From Phycisphaerales bacterium (lineage in GTDB: Bacteria > Planctomycetota > Phycisphaerae > UBA1845 > Fen-1342): a stretch of DNA of 64,000 bases. Position 1 is the stretch's first letter, and each line of letters begins with the position of its first letter. Positions 1 to 9,271 of this stretch are shown piece after piece. The position numbers and the translations under genes are program-made. The notes beneath the pieces were generated by a model that was not told where the DNA came from, made no database searches, and was given only the letters and a program-made list of their open reading frames with translations. The stretch is from assembly GCA_016716475.1 (NCBI GenBank), contig JADJWG010000002.1, positions 930,001 to 994,000 on the forward strand, written 5' to 3'.

Positions 1-64
1 TTGCCGATCGTTTCGGCCGGCCGCCAGTGCCGGCAATCATCTCACAAACCCCGGAGGCACATCG

Positions 65-1405
65 ATGGCCACACCGGTGCAACGCGTCATCATTCTCGGG
101 GCGGCGGGGCGGGACTTCCACGACTTCAACGTGTACTGGCGCCAACGTCCGGATGTCGCGGTGGTCGCCTTCACCGCCGCGCAGATTCCCGACATTGACG
201 GGCGTGTGTATCCGGCAGCGTTGGCGGGCCCGCGTTACCCGCAGGGTATCCCCATCCATGCGGAAGAGGAACTCTCTGCGCTGATACGTCGTTATGACGC
301 GGACCTTGTTGCGCTGGCGTACTCAGACCTCCCCTACGAGGCGGTCATGCAAAAGGTCGCGCTCATCAAGGCCGCCGGCGCTGCGTTCACGATCCTCGGC
401 CATCGCCAGACGACGCTGCGCAGCGTGCGCCCGGTGATTGCCGTGTGCGCCGCACGCACCGGCTGCGGCAAAAGTCAGACGACGCGCGCCGTAACCCGTA
501 TCCTGACCGCGGCGGGCTGTCGCGTGGCCGTTGTGCGTCACCCGATGCCGTACGGCGATCTCGCGGCTCAGGCGTGCCAGCGTTTCGCCGACTTTGCCGA
601 CCTCGACCGGCACCAATGCACGATCGAAGAACGCGAGGAGTATGAACCGCATCTCGCCGCGGGCACGGTAGTTTTTGCCGGTGTTGATTATGCGCGGATC
701 CTCGCTGCGGCCGAGGCCGAGGCGGATGTCATTCTCTGGGACGGTGGCAATAATGACACCGCGTTCTACGACGCGGATCTGTACATTACCGTGCTCGATC
801 CACTGCGGCCCGGTCACGAACGGAGGTACTACCCAGGCGAAACGAACCTATACCTCGCCGACGTGCTGGTATTGAACAAGCTCGACAGTGCGAGCCCTGC
901 CGACGTCACCATCGTGCGCGCCAACATCACCGCCTGCAATCCGCGGGCCACCGTGATCGACGCCCGCTCGCCTGTACAACTCGACCATCCGGAAATCGTG
1001 CGGGGCGCCCGCGTGCTGGTTGTGGAGGACGGACCCACCCTGACGCACGGCGAGATGCAGATCGGCGCCGGCTACGTCGCTGCCCAACGGGCCGGTGCGC
1101 GTGAGATCGTCGACCCGCGGCCGTATGCGATCGGCAGTCTGCGTTCGACTTTCGAGCGTTATCCGCACGTGCAGAAGGTGCTGCCCGCCATGGGCTACGG
1201 CACAGACCAGATCCGCGACCTTGCCGCAACGATCGCGGCTGTGCCCTGCGATGCGGTCGTAATCGGCACGCCCATCGACCTGGGACGGCTGATGCGCATT
1301 GCGCAACCGGTGACGCGGGCTACGTATGAACTGGAGGAGTGCCGGGCGGGACAGTTGCAGGAGGCCGTGGAGCAGGTGCTCGCAACGACACTGCGCTCGG
1401 GATAG
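65..1405 (+). CDS. COG2403-type P-loop GTPase/ATPase, cyclic 2,3-diphosphoglycerate synthetase-like
   Basis: The 446-residue protein has an N-terminal Rossmann-like segment (VIILGAAGRD, residues 8-17) and a central P-loop (CAARTGCGKSQTT, about 128-140). It continues into an acidic GTPase-like core with VLNKLD near residue 270. This arrangement is that of the COG2403 family, whose archaeal relatives include cyclic 2,3-diphosphoglycerate synthetase. The bacterial members have no settled substrate, so an exact reaction is not claimed. The ATG at 65 follows a GGAGG ribosome-binding site at 53-57, and earlier in-frame starts have none. It is the first gene in the window, so an operon to its left cannot be judged. 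The gene is cytoplasmic, with no signal peptide or membrane span. The family assignment is fairly sure; the biochemical role is open. Confidence 0.75.
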   Translation: MATPVQRVIILGAAGRDFHDFNVYWRQRPDVAVVAFTAAQIPDIDGRVYPAALAGPRYPQGIPIHAEEELSALIRRYDADLVALAYSDLPYEAVMQKVALIKAAGAAFTILGHRQTTLRSVRPVIAVCAARTGCGKSQTTRAVTRILTAAGCRVAVVRHPMPYGDLAAQACQRFADFADLDRHQCTIEEREEYEPHLAAGTVVFAGVDYARILAAAEAEADVILWDGGNNDTAFYDADLYITVLDPLRPGHERRYYPGETNLYLADVLVLNKLDSASPADVTIVRANITACNPRATVIDARSPVQLDHPEIVRGARVLVVEDGPTLTHGEMQIGAGYVAAQRAGAREIVDPRPYAIGSLRSTFERYPHVQKVLPAMGYGTDQIRDLAATIAAVPCDAVVIGTPIDLGRLMRIAQPVTRATYELEECRAGQLQEAVEQVLATTLRSG

Positions 1406-1475
1406 TCTTATACGACGTCATTGGGAGGCGCTCTGCCGACATCTTTTTACAGGGCCCGGCTTCGCGGACTCTCGG

Positions 1476-1500
1476 GGCCACGGTATCCTTGACCGTGGCC
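1476..1500. other. Perfect 9-bp stem-loop between two plus-strand genes
   Basis: The arms GGCCACGGT and ACCGTGGCC enclose a seven-base loop. The stem lies 70 bases after the upstream stop and 78 bases before the next start. The nearest T-run (1518-1522) is too far away for a standard intrinsic terminator, so it may be a transcript-processing or mRNA 3'-end hairpin rather than a terminator. Confidence 0.35.
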
Positions 1501-1578
1501 GAAGGAAATCCACCCCCTTTTTGCTGAAGCAGCGCGTCGCGCACGCGGCCGGCGTCGCGCGCCCACGAGGAGCCCAAC

Positions 1579-2040
1579 ATGACCGTCAAGCCCATCCCCG
1601 AAGGCACACACACCCTGACTCCACATCTGATCGTAAACGGCGCCGACCAGGCGATCGCGTTCTACAAGTCCGCACTCGGCGCTGAGGAAGTCATGCGCAT
1701 CGCCGCGCCGGACGGCAAGGTCATGCATGCTGAACTGAAGATTGGCGACTCGCTGCTGTACCTGTGCGACGAGTTCCCGCAGTGGGGAGCGCTCTCGCCG
1801 AAATCCATCGGCGGCACACCCGTCTCCGTGCATGTGTACTCCGCGGATGTCGACAAGCTCTTCGCGCGTGCGACCGCCGCTGGGGCGGAACCGCAGATGC
1901 CGCCTACAAACATGTTCTGGGGCGACCGCTACGCGAAGATCCAGGACCCCTTCGGACACTCCTGGGGCCTCGCCACACATGTCGAGGATGTGAGCCCGGA
2001 AGAATGTGAACGTCGCATGTTGCAGCAGTTCGCACCATAA
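1579..2040 (+). CDS. VOC (glyoxalase/PhnB-like) family protein
   Basis: The 153-residue protein is a single vicinal-oxygen-chelate domain of the PhnB/YdcJ-like kind. It starts with LTPHLIVNGADQAIAFYKSA and carries the family features FYKSALGAEEV (residues about 32-42), VSVHVYSADVD and the C-terminal DPFGHSWGLATH. Members of this group are small cytoplasmic dimers related to glyoxalase, bleomycin-resistance and dioxygenase folds; many have lost metal-dependent catalysis and their substrates are unknown. The ATG at 1579 has a GAGGAG motif about six bases upstream. No neighbour suggests a pathway. The family call is strong but no reaction can be given. Confidence 0.87.
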   Translation: MTVKPIPEGTHTLTPHLIVNGADQAIAFYKSALGAEEVMRIAAPDGKVMHAELKIGDSLLYLCDEFPQWGALSPKSIGGTPVSVHVYSADVDKLFARATAAGAEPQMPPTNMFWGDRYAKIQDPFGHSWGLATHVEDVSPEECERRMLQQFAP

Positions 2041-2281
2041 CGCGCCCCCACGGTGTGAGTCACGCTGCGCGACCCGCCCGCCCGTCGACGGGGCGCACCA
2101 GGAGGATCATCGTCGAGCAGGCCCGCGCGCCCCGGTCCCGACCGATCCTTCGTGTTTGCTCGCAGGGTGAGCCGTTCGGGCACATCCTGCCGGAAGCATG
2201 CACCGTGATCAACATGGCAGGCAACCGGGGGGGGTTCTTCCCGCGTTCCCCCACGCCAGCCCGCCCGCGTATCATGCCGAC

Positions 2282-5047
2282 ATGCCGAAGACCCTCTACC
2301 TCATCGATGGCCACGCGCAGATCTACCGCGCATACTACGCCCCCTTTCACAACCTCACCTCGCCGACCGGTGAACCCACACGTGCCACCCATGTTTTCTT
2401 CCAGATGCTGCTCAATCTGCTGCGCGACCGACGGCCCGACTACCTTGCCATGGTACTCGACGCCGACGAGACCAAGCTTCAGCGCCGCGCGCTGTACCCG
2501 GCTTACAAGGCCCAGCGCGAGCCCTCCCCTGAGGATCTGCACCCGCAAGTTGCCCGCATCATCGAGATTCTGACCGCCGCCCGCGTGCCGCTGCTCCAAC
2601 ACGAGGGTTTCGAGGCGGATGACCTCATCGCCACACTCGTCGAACGTCTGGCCCACCCGGACCTCGAGATCGTAATCGTCAGCCGCGACAAGGATCTCGA
2701 CCAGCTCCTGCGCCCCGGCGTTTGCCTCTATGACCCCATGAGTGACAAGACACTCACGGCCGAATCTCTCTTCGCCGAGAAGGGCTGGCATCCCCACCAG
2801 GCCATCGACGCTCAGACGCTGACCGGCGACACCACCGACAACGTGCCCGGTGTACGCGGCATCGGCCCCAAGAAAGCGGCTGCCCTGCTACAGAAGTATG
2901 GCACCGCCGCGGCGGTCATGGCACACGCCGATGAGTTGACACCCAAGCAGCGTGAAAACGTGCTCGCGTTCGCCCCACTCCTGGAGCGTACGCGCCAGCT
3001 TGTAACCCTCGTGCGCGACGTGCCGTTGGAGTTCGAATTGACGACTGCGGCGACCGCCTGCTTCGCGTGGAGTGCGGTGGCCACTCTCTTCTCCGAGCTC
3101 GGCTTTCGTCGCTTGCGGGAGCAGCTCCCGCACTCCTCTGATCCAGTCACTAGCCCCGCAGCCCAGTGCTTACCTGACGCTGCGAATACGCCTGAGACCA
3201 TCGCGGACGCGACACCTGCTACCGAGCTGCGGCTGCCCGATGGCGGCGAGTACGTGCTGGTGAATACGCCGGAGCGTTTCGCGGGGTTGGTTGCCGCGCT
3301 GCGCGCCCAGCCGGAATTCGCCTTTGATACCGAGACAACGAGCATTCAACCCGTGGACTGCGACCTCGTCGGGCTGTCGTTCTCCTGGGAAGTCGGCCGT
3401 GGCTACTACGTCCCGGTGCGCAGCGTATACGGACCAGTCCTGCCGCAAGGCGAAGTCCTCGCGGCCCTGGCGCCGCTTTTTGCCGACGTACGGGTGCGGA
3501 AGGTCGGGCAGAACCTCAAGTACGACCTCAATGTACTGCGTGGTGCCGGTCTGTGCGTCGCCGGGCCACTTTTTGACACGATGATTGCCGCGTTCCTCTG
3601 CGATCCCGGCCGCCTGTCCTTCGGGATGGATCGGCTCGCCTTCGACCTGTTCGGCCATGCGATGATTCCGATCTCGGACTTGATCGGCAAGGGCCGTCAG
3701 CAGTTGCGAATGGATCAGGTGCCGCTCGAGCACATTGCTGAGTATGCCGCCGAAGATGCCGACTACACCTGGCGACTGCGCCAGCACTATGCTCCGCGCC
3801 TCGCGGTCGCCGGGGTAGCAGAGCTCTTTATCGACACCGAGATGCCACTTGTCCGTGTGCTGGCGGATATGGAGTGGGAAGGTGTCGCGCTGGACGTCCC
3901 CTTTCTGGAGGAACTCGCGCGTCGGTTGGCCGCCCGTGTCGAGGAGCTGGGCGACGAGGTGCATGCAGCCGCCGGACAAACGTTTAACCTCGACTCACCC
4001 AAGCAACTCGCAGAGGTGTTGTTCGACAAGCTGGGCTACCGCGTTGTGCGCATGACCAAGACTTCACGCTCGACCGATGCCGATACCCTTGAAATCCTGG
4101 GGCGCGAGAATCCCCAGGCGTCCATTTTCCCCTTGCTGCTGGAGTATCGCGAACTTCAGAAGCTGCGCGGAACCTATGTCGATGCCCTGCCGCGCTCCCG
4201 TGCCCAGCGAACCGGCCGTGTTCACACCAGCTATCACCAGACCGGGGCGGTGACAGGGCGCCTGAGCAGCAGCGAACCGAATCTTCAAAACATCCCGATC
4301 CGGACACCGCTGGGGCGCGAGGTGCGGCGCGCCTTCGTGCCGCGCACGCCGGAAGAACGGCTGATCGTCGCAGATTACTCGCAAGTTGAGCTACGCGTAC
4401 TCGCCCATTTCAGCGGTGACGAGGCCTTGCGACAGGCGTTTGTGGAGGACCGCGACATCCACGCCGTTGTCGCCGCACAAGTGAACCACATCGCTCTGGA
4501 GGAGGTTACATCCGAACAGCGCAGCCGCGCGAAAGCCGTAAACTTCGGAATCGTATACGGCCAAACCGCCTTCGGACTGGCCCAGACAACCGGGATGGAA
4601 CGAGGTGCGGCGCAGGCGTTCATCGATGCCTATTTCGCCCGCTATCCGCGCATCCGCGCCTTCATGGACGCGTGCATTGCCGATGCGAAGCGGGCCGGTG
4701 GTGTCCGGACACTGCTTGGACGCTGGCGGCCAATCGAAAACCTCGACTCGCGCAATCCGACCATCCGCGGGCAGGCCGAGCGTTTCGCTGTGAATACCGT
4801 GATACAGGGCTCCGCCGCCGACCTGATCAAGACGGCGATGTTGCGTTTGCACGAACGTATCGCGCGCGATGCGCTGCCCCTGCGCATGATGTTGCAGGTC
4901 CACGACGAACTGGTATGCGAAGCGTCCGCCGCCGCCGCCGAGCGGCTCGCCGGCGTGGTGCGTGAGGTCATGTCGGGGGCCCTGCCACTGAACGTCCCGC
5001 TGAAGGTGGATGTCGCATGCGGCAAGAACTGGCTCGAGGCGAAGTAG
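2282..5047 (+). CDS. polA: DNA polymerase I
   Basis: This 921-residue protein carries all three domains of DNA polymerase I: a 5' nuclease (about 1-290), a 3'-5' exonuclease (about 340-520) and a family A polymerase (about 540-921). It fills gaps and removes primers during replication and repair. The exonuclease appears active: D349 and E351 in FDTETT, D415 in KYDLNVLRG, and Y488/D492 in YAAEDAD are all present, unlike many bacterial PolA proteins that have lost proofreading. Polymerase motif A (VADYSQVELR, D698), motif B (RAKAVNFGIVYGQ) and motif C (QVHDE, D875/E876) are intact. I chose ATG 2282 (MPKTLYLIDG) because the family begins here; an upstream in-frame ATG at 2198 would add 28 non-conserved residues. 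It is a single gene, convergent with the next one. Confidence 0.97.
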   Translation: MPKTLYLIDGHAQIYRAYYAPFHNLTSPTGEPTRATHVFFQMLLNLLRDRRPDYLAMVLDADETKLQRRALYPAYKAQREPSPEDLHPQVARIIEILTAARVPLLQHEGFEADDLIATLVERLAHPDLEIVIVSRDKDLDQLLRPGVCLYDPMSDKTLTAESLFAEKGWHPHQAIDAQTLTGDTTDNVPGVRGIGPKKAAALLQKYGTAAAVMAHADELTPKQRENVLAFAPLLERTRQLVTLVRDVPLEFELTTAATACFAWSAVATLFSELGFRRLREQLPHSSDPVTSPAAQCLPDAANTPETIADATPATELRLPDGGEYVLVNTPERFAGLVAALRAQPEFAFDTETTSIQPVDCDLVGLSFSWEVGRGYYVPVRSVYGPVLPQGEVLAALAPLFADVRVRKVGQNLKYDLNVLRGAGLCVAGPLFDTMIAAFLCDPGRLSFGMDRLAFDLFGHAMIPISDLIGKGRQQLRMDQVPLEHIAEYAAEDADYTWRLRQHYAPRLAVAGVAELFIDTEMPLVRVLADMEWEGVALDVPFLEELARRLAARVEELGDEVHAAAGQTFNLDSPKQLAEVLFDKLGYRVVRMTKTSRSTDADTLEILGRENPQASIFPLLLEYRELQKLRGTYVDALPRSRAQRTGRVHTSYHQTGAVTGRLSSSEPNLQNIPIRTPLGREVRRAFVPRTPEERLIVADYSQVELRVLAHFSGDEALRQAFVEDRDIHAVVAAQVNHIALEEVTSEQRSRAKAVNFGIVYGQTAFGLAQTTGMERGAAQAFIDAYFARYPRIRAFMDACIADAKRAGGVRTLLGRWRPIENLDSRNPTIRGQAERFAVNTVIQGSAADLIKTAMLRLHERIARDALPLRMMLQVHDELVCEASAAAAERLAGVVREVMSGALPLNVPLKVDVACGKNWLEAK

Positions 5048-5136
5048 AGCACTGAGCGCGCGTCCCGCCTGTATTAGTGCAGGGCTGGACGTATGCGCCT
5101 CTGGCCTGAGTCCGCCGGTGCGGTTGAGGCGGCGCT

Positions 5137-6765
5137 TCAGGCGGGTGAAACAACGTCGAGGTGGAAGGCCGCGAAGTCGCGCAAGTCGATATCTTGGTCG
5201 AAATCGTAGTCGAAGGGGGCGCAAGGGTCTGGGTGCGGTCCGACGTCGGGTCCCGTCATGCAATCGCTCCAATGGGCGAAGTCGGCGGGGTTGACGGATT
5301 GATTGCAGTCGAAATCGCCAAGGCCGAATTCGAAAGCGCCCATGTCGATGCGGTTGCAGAGGATGCGGGCGTGGCCGTCGAAATCGGGCTCGTTGAAAGC
5401 GGGGACAGCGGCGGGATCGCCGGTATTGATGCAGGGCGAACCTGGTCGCAGTCGGAGATTGTCGAGCATGGGGTCGGCGCCCGTGTTGCCCGTGCCGGGC
5501 CATGAGTGGGTGATCGCAGAGTATGAAAGGGTGACCGATGCCGAGCCCGTGGTGACGATTTCGTTGCCACCGTTGGCGAGGATGGAGCTTATGAGCGTGG
5601 TGGTGCCGCTGCCGCTGTGGTGGAGGGCTCTGCCGACGTTAGCGTGCTGGCCGACGAATGTGCAGTTTTCGAGGGTGATGAGAGTGTCATCGGCCTGGGC
5701 GATGGCGCCGCCGTAACTGATGCCGGGGAGAGTGGCGTTGGCGACGTTGAGGTGGAAAACGCAGGATCGGAGGGTGAGTTGGGTAACGTCCTCGCAAAAG
5801 ATCGCGCCGCCCAGGGCATCAAACCGGGAAAAGAGGGTATCAGCGCGATTCTGGCTGAAGAGGCAGCGGGCGAGGTTGACCTGGGTCCAGCCCCCGTTGG
5901 CTAGGGCGCCCCCCGCAGAAAGGGCGAGGTTGGCCGTAAACGAGCAGTCCATGATGTCAACGAAGCTTCCATAGTTCCGCATGGCGCCGGCGTAGCCCTG
6001 GGCGGAGTTGTTGCTGAAAGTGCAGTTGGCGAAGGTTGGCGGCGGGTCCCAGGTGGCGTTGTAGTTGTAGACGCCGCCACCGGAGCCGGAGGCGACATTC
6101 TGGGTGAAGGTGGTGCCGACGAAGCGAGGGAAGCCCTCGCCATTGAAGACGCCGGCGCCAAACACGGCATGGTTGTCGCGAAAGATGCAGCTTCGGATGG
6201 TCGGTGCGGCGGTGAAGAGAAGCATGCCGCCACCCTGGCGGTTGGCGCCAGATCCGTTGGCGTTGCCGCCGGTGATGGTGACAGACTGGATGACGGTGCT
6301 GCTGCTGACACCGCTGCCCACAAAGACGTGGTAACAGTTGTCGGAATCGAGGTTGGGGGTGCCGATGTCACCGGAGAGCGTGGTTGTGTGGATGGCCGCG
6401 TCGTTGAAGTCGGGGTTGGGAGCGCCGCAACCGGCGAATCCACCGGTGATGGTGACGCTGGGGAGGAGTGTGAAGGTGGCTTGGCGAGGGTCACCGAGCC
6501 CGGTGGGGTCGGGTCGGTAGACACCTGCGGCGATGCGGATTTCGGTCCCCGGGGTTGCGACGGCCAACGCCTGGTGGAGTTCGGTGAAGGCGTGGCACCA
6601 GTCGGACCCGTCGTGGGGTGCGTCGGTGGCGTGGGCGTCGACGTAGAGGATGTTGGGCACAGCGGCGGCGGGGACGGAAATAGCGAGCAGGTTTAGCAGC
6701 AGTGCCAGGAGGAATCGGGATTGGGGGCGATGGGTCGAGTGGGTTACGATCGAGGAGGGGTGCAT
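5137..6765 (-). CDS. Secreted right-handed beta-helix protein with C-terminal dockerin-like domain
   Basis: The protein has about 542 residues. A signal peptide (FLLALLLNLLAISVPAAA) is followed by ILYVDAHATDAPHDGSDWCHAF, the usual opening of planctomycete parallel beta-helix proteins (a DUF1565/pectate-lyase-like fold). Repeated short rungs rich in CTF, CSF and CIF follow, fitting a solenoid with stacked cysteines. The last 60 residues hold two calcium-loop segments (DFDCNQSVN and DYDFDQDID), a dockerin-type module seen in many Planctomycetota exoproteins. No catalytic residues can be assigned; polysaccharide binding or cleavage is a guess. The ATG at 6765 is preferred because the signal peptide then lies close to the N-terminus; a start at 6822 would add 19 basic residues. 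No PEP-CTERM tail is present. Confidence 0.75.
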   Translation of the reverse strand: MHPSSIVTHSTHRPQSRFLLALLLNLLAISVPAAAVPNILYVDAHATDAPHDGSDWCHAFTELHQALAVATPGTEIRIAAGVYRPDPTGLGDPRQATFTLLPSVTITGGFAGCGAPNPDFNDAAIHTTTLSGDIGTPNLDSDNCYHVFVGSGVSSSTVIQSVTITGGNANGSGANRQGGGMLLFTAAPTIRSCIFRDNHAVFGAGVFNGEGFPRFVGTTFTQNVASGSGGGVYNYNATWDPPPTFANCTFSNNSAQGYAGAMRNYGSFVDIMDCSFTANLALSAGGALANGGWTQVNLARCLFSQNRADTLFSRFDALGGAIFCEDVTQLTLRSCVFHLNVANATLPGISYGGAIAQADDTLITLENCTFVGQHANVGRALHHSGSGTTTLISSILANGGNEIVTTGSASVTLSYSAITHSWPGTGNTGADPMLDNLRLRPGSPCINTGDPAAVPAFNEPDFDGHARILCNRIDMGAFEFGLGDFDCNQSVNPADFAHWSDCMTGPDVGPHPDPCAPFDYDFDQDIDLRDFAAFHLDVVSPA

Positions 6766-6906
6766 GTCGGATCTTCTCGTCGACGATGGCGACGGCGGCC
6801 GGGATTGACCGTGCGCGCTCATGATCTCAGTGTAGCGTCACCGGGGAGTGTTCCCCAAATGGGAGTGGCGATGAGCGCGGCGGCGTCATCAGTGTTGGAA
6901 GGGAAA

Positions 6907-6980
6907 CGTTCCCGGCGGGATTCGAACCCACAACCTTCGGCTCCGGAGGCCGACGCTCTATCCAGTTGAGCTACAGGAAC
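6907..6980 (-). tRNA. tRNA-Arg (anticodon CCG)
   Basis: On the minus strand the sequence folds as a full cloverleaf. The acceptor stem GTTCCTG pairs with CGGGAAC (one G-T pair), the D arm is GCTC/GAGC, the anticodon stem is TCGGC/GCCGA with loop CTCCGGA, and the T arm is GTGGG-TTCGAAT-CCCGC. The anticodon CCG reads arginine codon CGG. CCA is not encoded, so the tail must be added after transcription. Confidence 0.96.
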
Positions 6981-7021
6981 TTCGCTCGCTCGGGGCGGCC
7001 TCCGCCGCACCGCGGAGAATC

Positions 7022-7049
7022 AGTCTACGCTCCCCTGCCGCTACGTCAA
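7022..7049 (-). promoter_or_regulatory. Candidate sigma70-type promoter of tRNA-Arg
   Basis: The minus strand reads TTGACG, a 16-base spacer, then TAGACT, ending about 42 bases upstream of the tRNA 5' end. It matches the consensus at five and four of six positions. The placement gives a short leader, as expected for a tRNA gene. Confidence 0.5.
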
Positions 7050-7215
7050 GCTGGAACCCCCGGAGACCCAACGCCAAGCCCCCCGGTATGCACGCCCCCG
7101 GCCGCGCAAATTTCAATTCGTCCGCCAACCGAACCTGCCAAGCCGAATGTGACACCACTGAAGGGGTATCGAAAAGACGGTCCGACCTGTGCAATGCGAC
7201 CATCGTAATCGACAG

Positions 7216-8523
7216 CTATCTCTCGCCGGTCCACATCTCCGAGACACTCTGCATCAACTCCTCGATCGTGGTCAGGCCCCGCAACGCCGCCAACTTCCCC
7301 GCCTGAGCGATCGTCAGTAATTCGTTGGCCGCCGCCCAGTCATAGATCGTCCGCGCCGTGGCCCCCTGGCTGATCATCCGCCGGACATCGTCATCGGCCA
7401 CCAGCACCTCGAAGATACCCGTGCGTCCCCGATACCCTGAGAAGCGGCAGTCTGCACACCCGCGCCCAAACGACAGCATCGGCCGCTCTCCGGGCTCCAG
7501 GTGCCGCAGCACATCGTCGAGCAGCGTAACGTCGGCCGTCTCTTCCAGCGTCACGGTACAACTTGGACAAAGCTTCCGCAGCAACGTCTGCGCCACGGCG
7601 CCACGGAACGACCGTGCCACGAAGTGCGGATGTGCCCCCAGTGCAATCAGACTCTCCAGCGCGGCCGCACAGTGAATCGCGTGTGTGGTCGCAAAGACCA
7701 GTCGCCCGCTGTTGGCGGCCCGCACTACTGCGTCCGCCGTCTCTGCGTCGCGCACCTCACCGATCATGATCACGTTAGGGTCCTGGCGCAGTACGCTCCG
7801 CACCAGCGTCGGGAAGTCCAGCCCGATCTTGCGGTTCACCTGCGCCTGATCCACGTGTGGCAGGTCGTACTCAACCGGGTTCTCCACGGTCACGATCTTG
7901 CGATGCTCCCCGGATAGCGCATTCAGCATCGCATACAGCGTCGTCGTCTTTCCCGCCCCGGTGGCACCCGTCACCAGGATCAAACCACTCGGCGACTGGA
8001 TCAGGTCGTGCACCGCCCGCAGTTGCTCACCACTCAAACCGAGCTGTTCCAACTGTAGCCGCCCCGCGTCCCGATCCAGCAGCCGGATCGCCACCGCCTC
8101 GCCGTGGTTCGTCGGCAGTACTGAAACACGCAGGTCGATCGGCCGTCCGTCGATTCCGAGCGTGGCGTGGCCATCCTGCGGGCGCCGGCGATCGGCGACA
8201 TCCAGCAGCGCCATGATCTTCACGTGATTCGTCAACCGCTGACCGAGTTCCGTCGGCAGCACCCCCTGCCGCCACAACCGCCCATCGATGCGCACCGCGA
8301 TGTGCAGCCCGTCGGCCTGATTTGTCAGGTGGATGTCGCTCGCCTGCTCCCGCACGGCCGCCGTCCCCAGCCGGTCCCAAATGTCCGGACCGTCCAAGCC
8401 ACGCATCATCAGCAAGGGGATATCGATCAAGCGTCCCGGCGAGGCCGGACGCCCATTCGCCGTTGGGGCGAGCGCCGGCACCAAGGATGACTGCGGGGTG
8501 GCAGTTGCGGTCATCGTCGTCAT
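7216..8523 (-). CDS. GspE/PilB-type secretion or pilus assembly ATPase
   Basis: The 435-residue protein is a type II secretion/type IV pilus ATPase. The N2-like segment begins at ASDIHL (about 61-66). The Walker A motif is GATGAGKT (186-193), followed by an Asp box around VENPVEYDL, Walker B at NVIMIGEVRD, and a His box (FATTHAIH). A zinc-binding tetracysteine (CPSC and, later, CADC) separates PilB/GspE-type extension ATPases from PilT. It would drive pseudopilin assembly at the inner membrane. The N1 domain is short or absent. The ATG at 8523 has a good GGGAGTAGG site; the much longer open frame upstream only overlaps the STAS gene in a wrong phase. No other secretion gene is nearby, so it is an orphan ATPase of a system encoded elsewhere. 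Confidence 0.85.
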   Translation of the reverse strand: MTTMTATATPQSSLVPALAPTANGRPASPGRLIDIPLLMMRGLDGPDIWDRLGTAAVREQASDIHLTNQADGLHIAVRIDGRLWRQGVLPTELGQRLTNHVKIMALLDVADRRRPQDGHATLGIDGRPIDLRVSVLPTNHGEAVAIRLLDRDAGRLQLEQLGLSGEQLRAVHDLIQSPSGLILVTGATGAGKTTTLYAMLNALSGEHRKIVTVENPVEYDLPHVDQAQVNRKIGLDFPTLVRSVLRQDPNVIMIGEVRDAETADAVVRAANSGRLVFATTHAIHCAAALESLIALGAHPHFVARSFRGAVAQTLLRKLCPSCTVTLEETADVTLLDDVLRHLEPGERPMLSFGRGCADCRFSGYRGRTGIFEVLVADDDVRRMISQGATARTIYDWAAANELLTIAQAGKLAALRGLTTIEELMQSVSEMWTGER

Positions 8524-8591
8524 CGCACACCTACTCCCATGGGCGACCACATTGGTAGCACCGGGCGCAAACATGAACAGGCCGAAGTTGG

Positions 8592-9067
8592 TTACGGCAG
8601 CCGTGCCGCCAAGCGTGGCCGCGGCGATGGATTCGTGGACTCCCAGTTCGGCCCACGCCCCCGGAGTGTGGGCGCAGCGGCATCCTTTCCGGTTTCCGGC
8701 GGCGTACCTGCCAGCTCCGCACACGCACCAAGCACGGTTGGCCCGAGCAGCGCCAACCGGTCGAGTCCGACGGCTTCGAAAATACGTACGATTCGCGTCG
8801 GAACCTGTGCGAACGCAACAGCCAATCCCCGTGCCCGAGCCGTCTGGATCAGCAGGAACAGGGCTCCCACACCCGCCGAGCTGACAAAGTTCACCGCACC
8901 GAGATCCAAGATGATGCCCGCCGGCGTCGGTCGTTCCTGGAGCTGTCGTTCGACCTCCGGCACCAGCGTGGGCGCGGTCCTCCCAGCACAATTCACCCCG
9001 GCACACGATCAGGAAATAGCCGTCGGCCACATCCTGGAACTCGAATTTGGGGAGCCGCCTGCTGCAT
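8592..9067 (-). pseudogene. STAS-domain (anti-anti-sigma-like) gene, frameshifted
   Basis: Conserved STAS features are spread over three reading frames. The likely ATG at 9067 (MQQAAP) has a GGAGG site six bases upstream. The frame must then shift to read KFEFQDVADGYFLIVCR. It shifts again near 8995 to read TAPTLVPEVERQL and the signature GIILDLGAVNFVSSAGVGAL. Removing one base from the C-run near 9053 and one from the G-run near 8995 restores a 157-residue protein. STAS proteins act in partner-switching or as transporter regulators; the Ser-Ser in FVSSAG is the usual phosphorylation site. Either the gene is dead or the sequence has two homopolymer errors. Confidence 0.6.
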
Positions 9068-9224
9068 ATCGCCTCCAGATCACCATGGGCACCCCCGCCG
9101 GCATGCTCGCGTTGGTGCTTCTACACTCAGCGGTACGCGACCGCGGTACTACCAGTATCGGTCGAGAGTGGGTGTTGCTGCGGCTGGGCGGCGGAATCGC
9201 GCCCGGTTACCGATAACGTTGCGT

Positions 9225-9259
9225 AAAAAGGGAATGTTGCACCGGCACAGCCCCGGTGC
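9225..9259 (-). terminator. Possible intrinsic terminator after the membrane-protein gene
   Basis: Reading leftwards, GCACCGG pairs perfectly with CCGGTGC around a seven-base loop. A run of five T follows after nine other bases. The stem is strong but the T-run is displaced, so termination efficiency is doubtful. Confidence 0.3.
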
Positions 9260-9271
9260 GAAAGTCCTCTG

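Noticed and set aside
4391..5503. Minus-strand open frame covering the polA end and beta-helix gene end
   Set aside because: Arg/His-rich translation, spans two real genes on both strands; no start signal.
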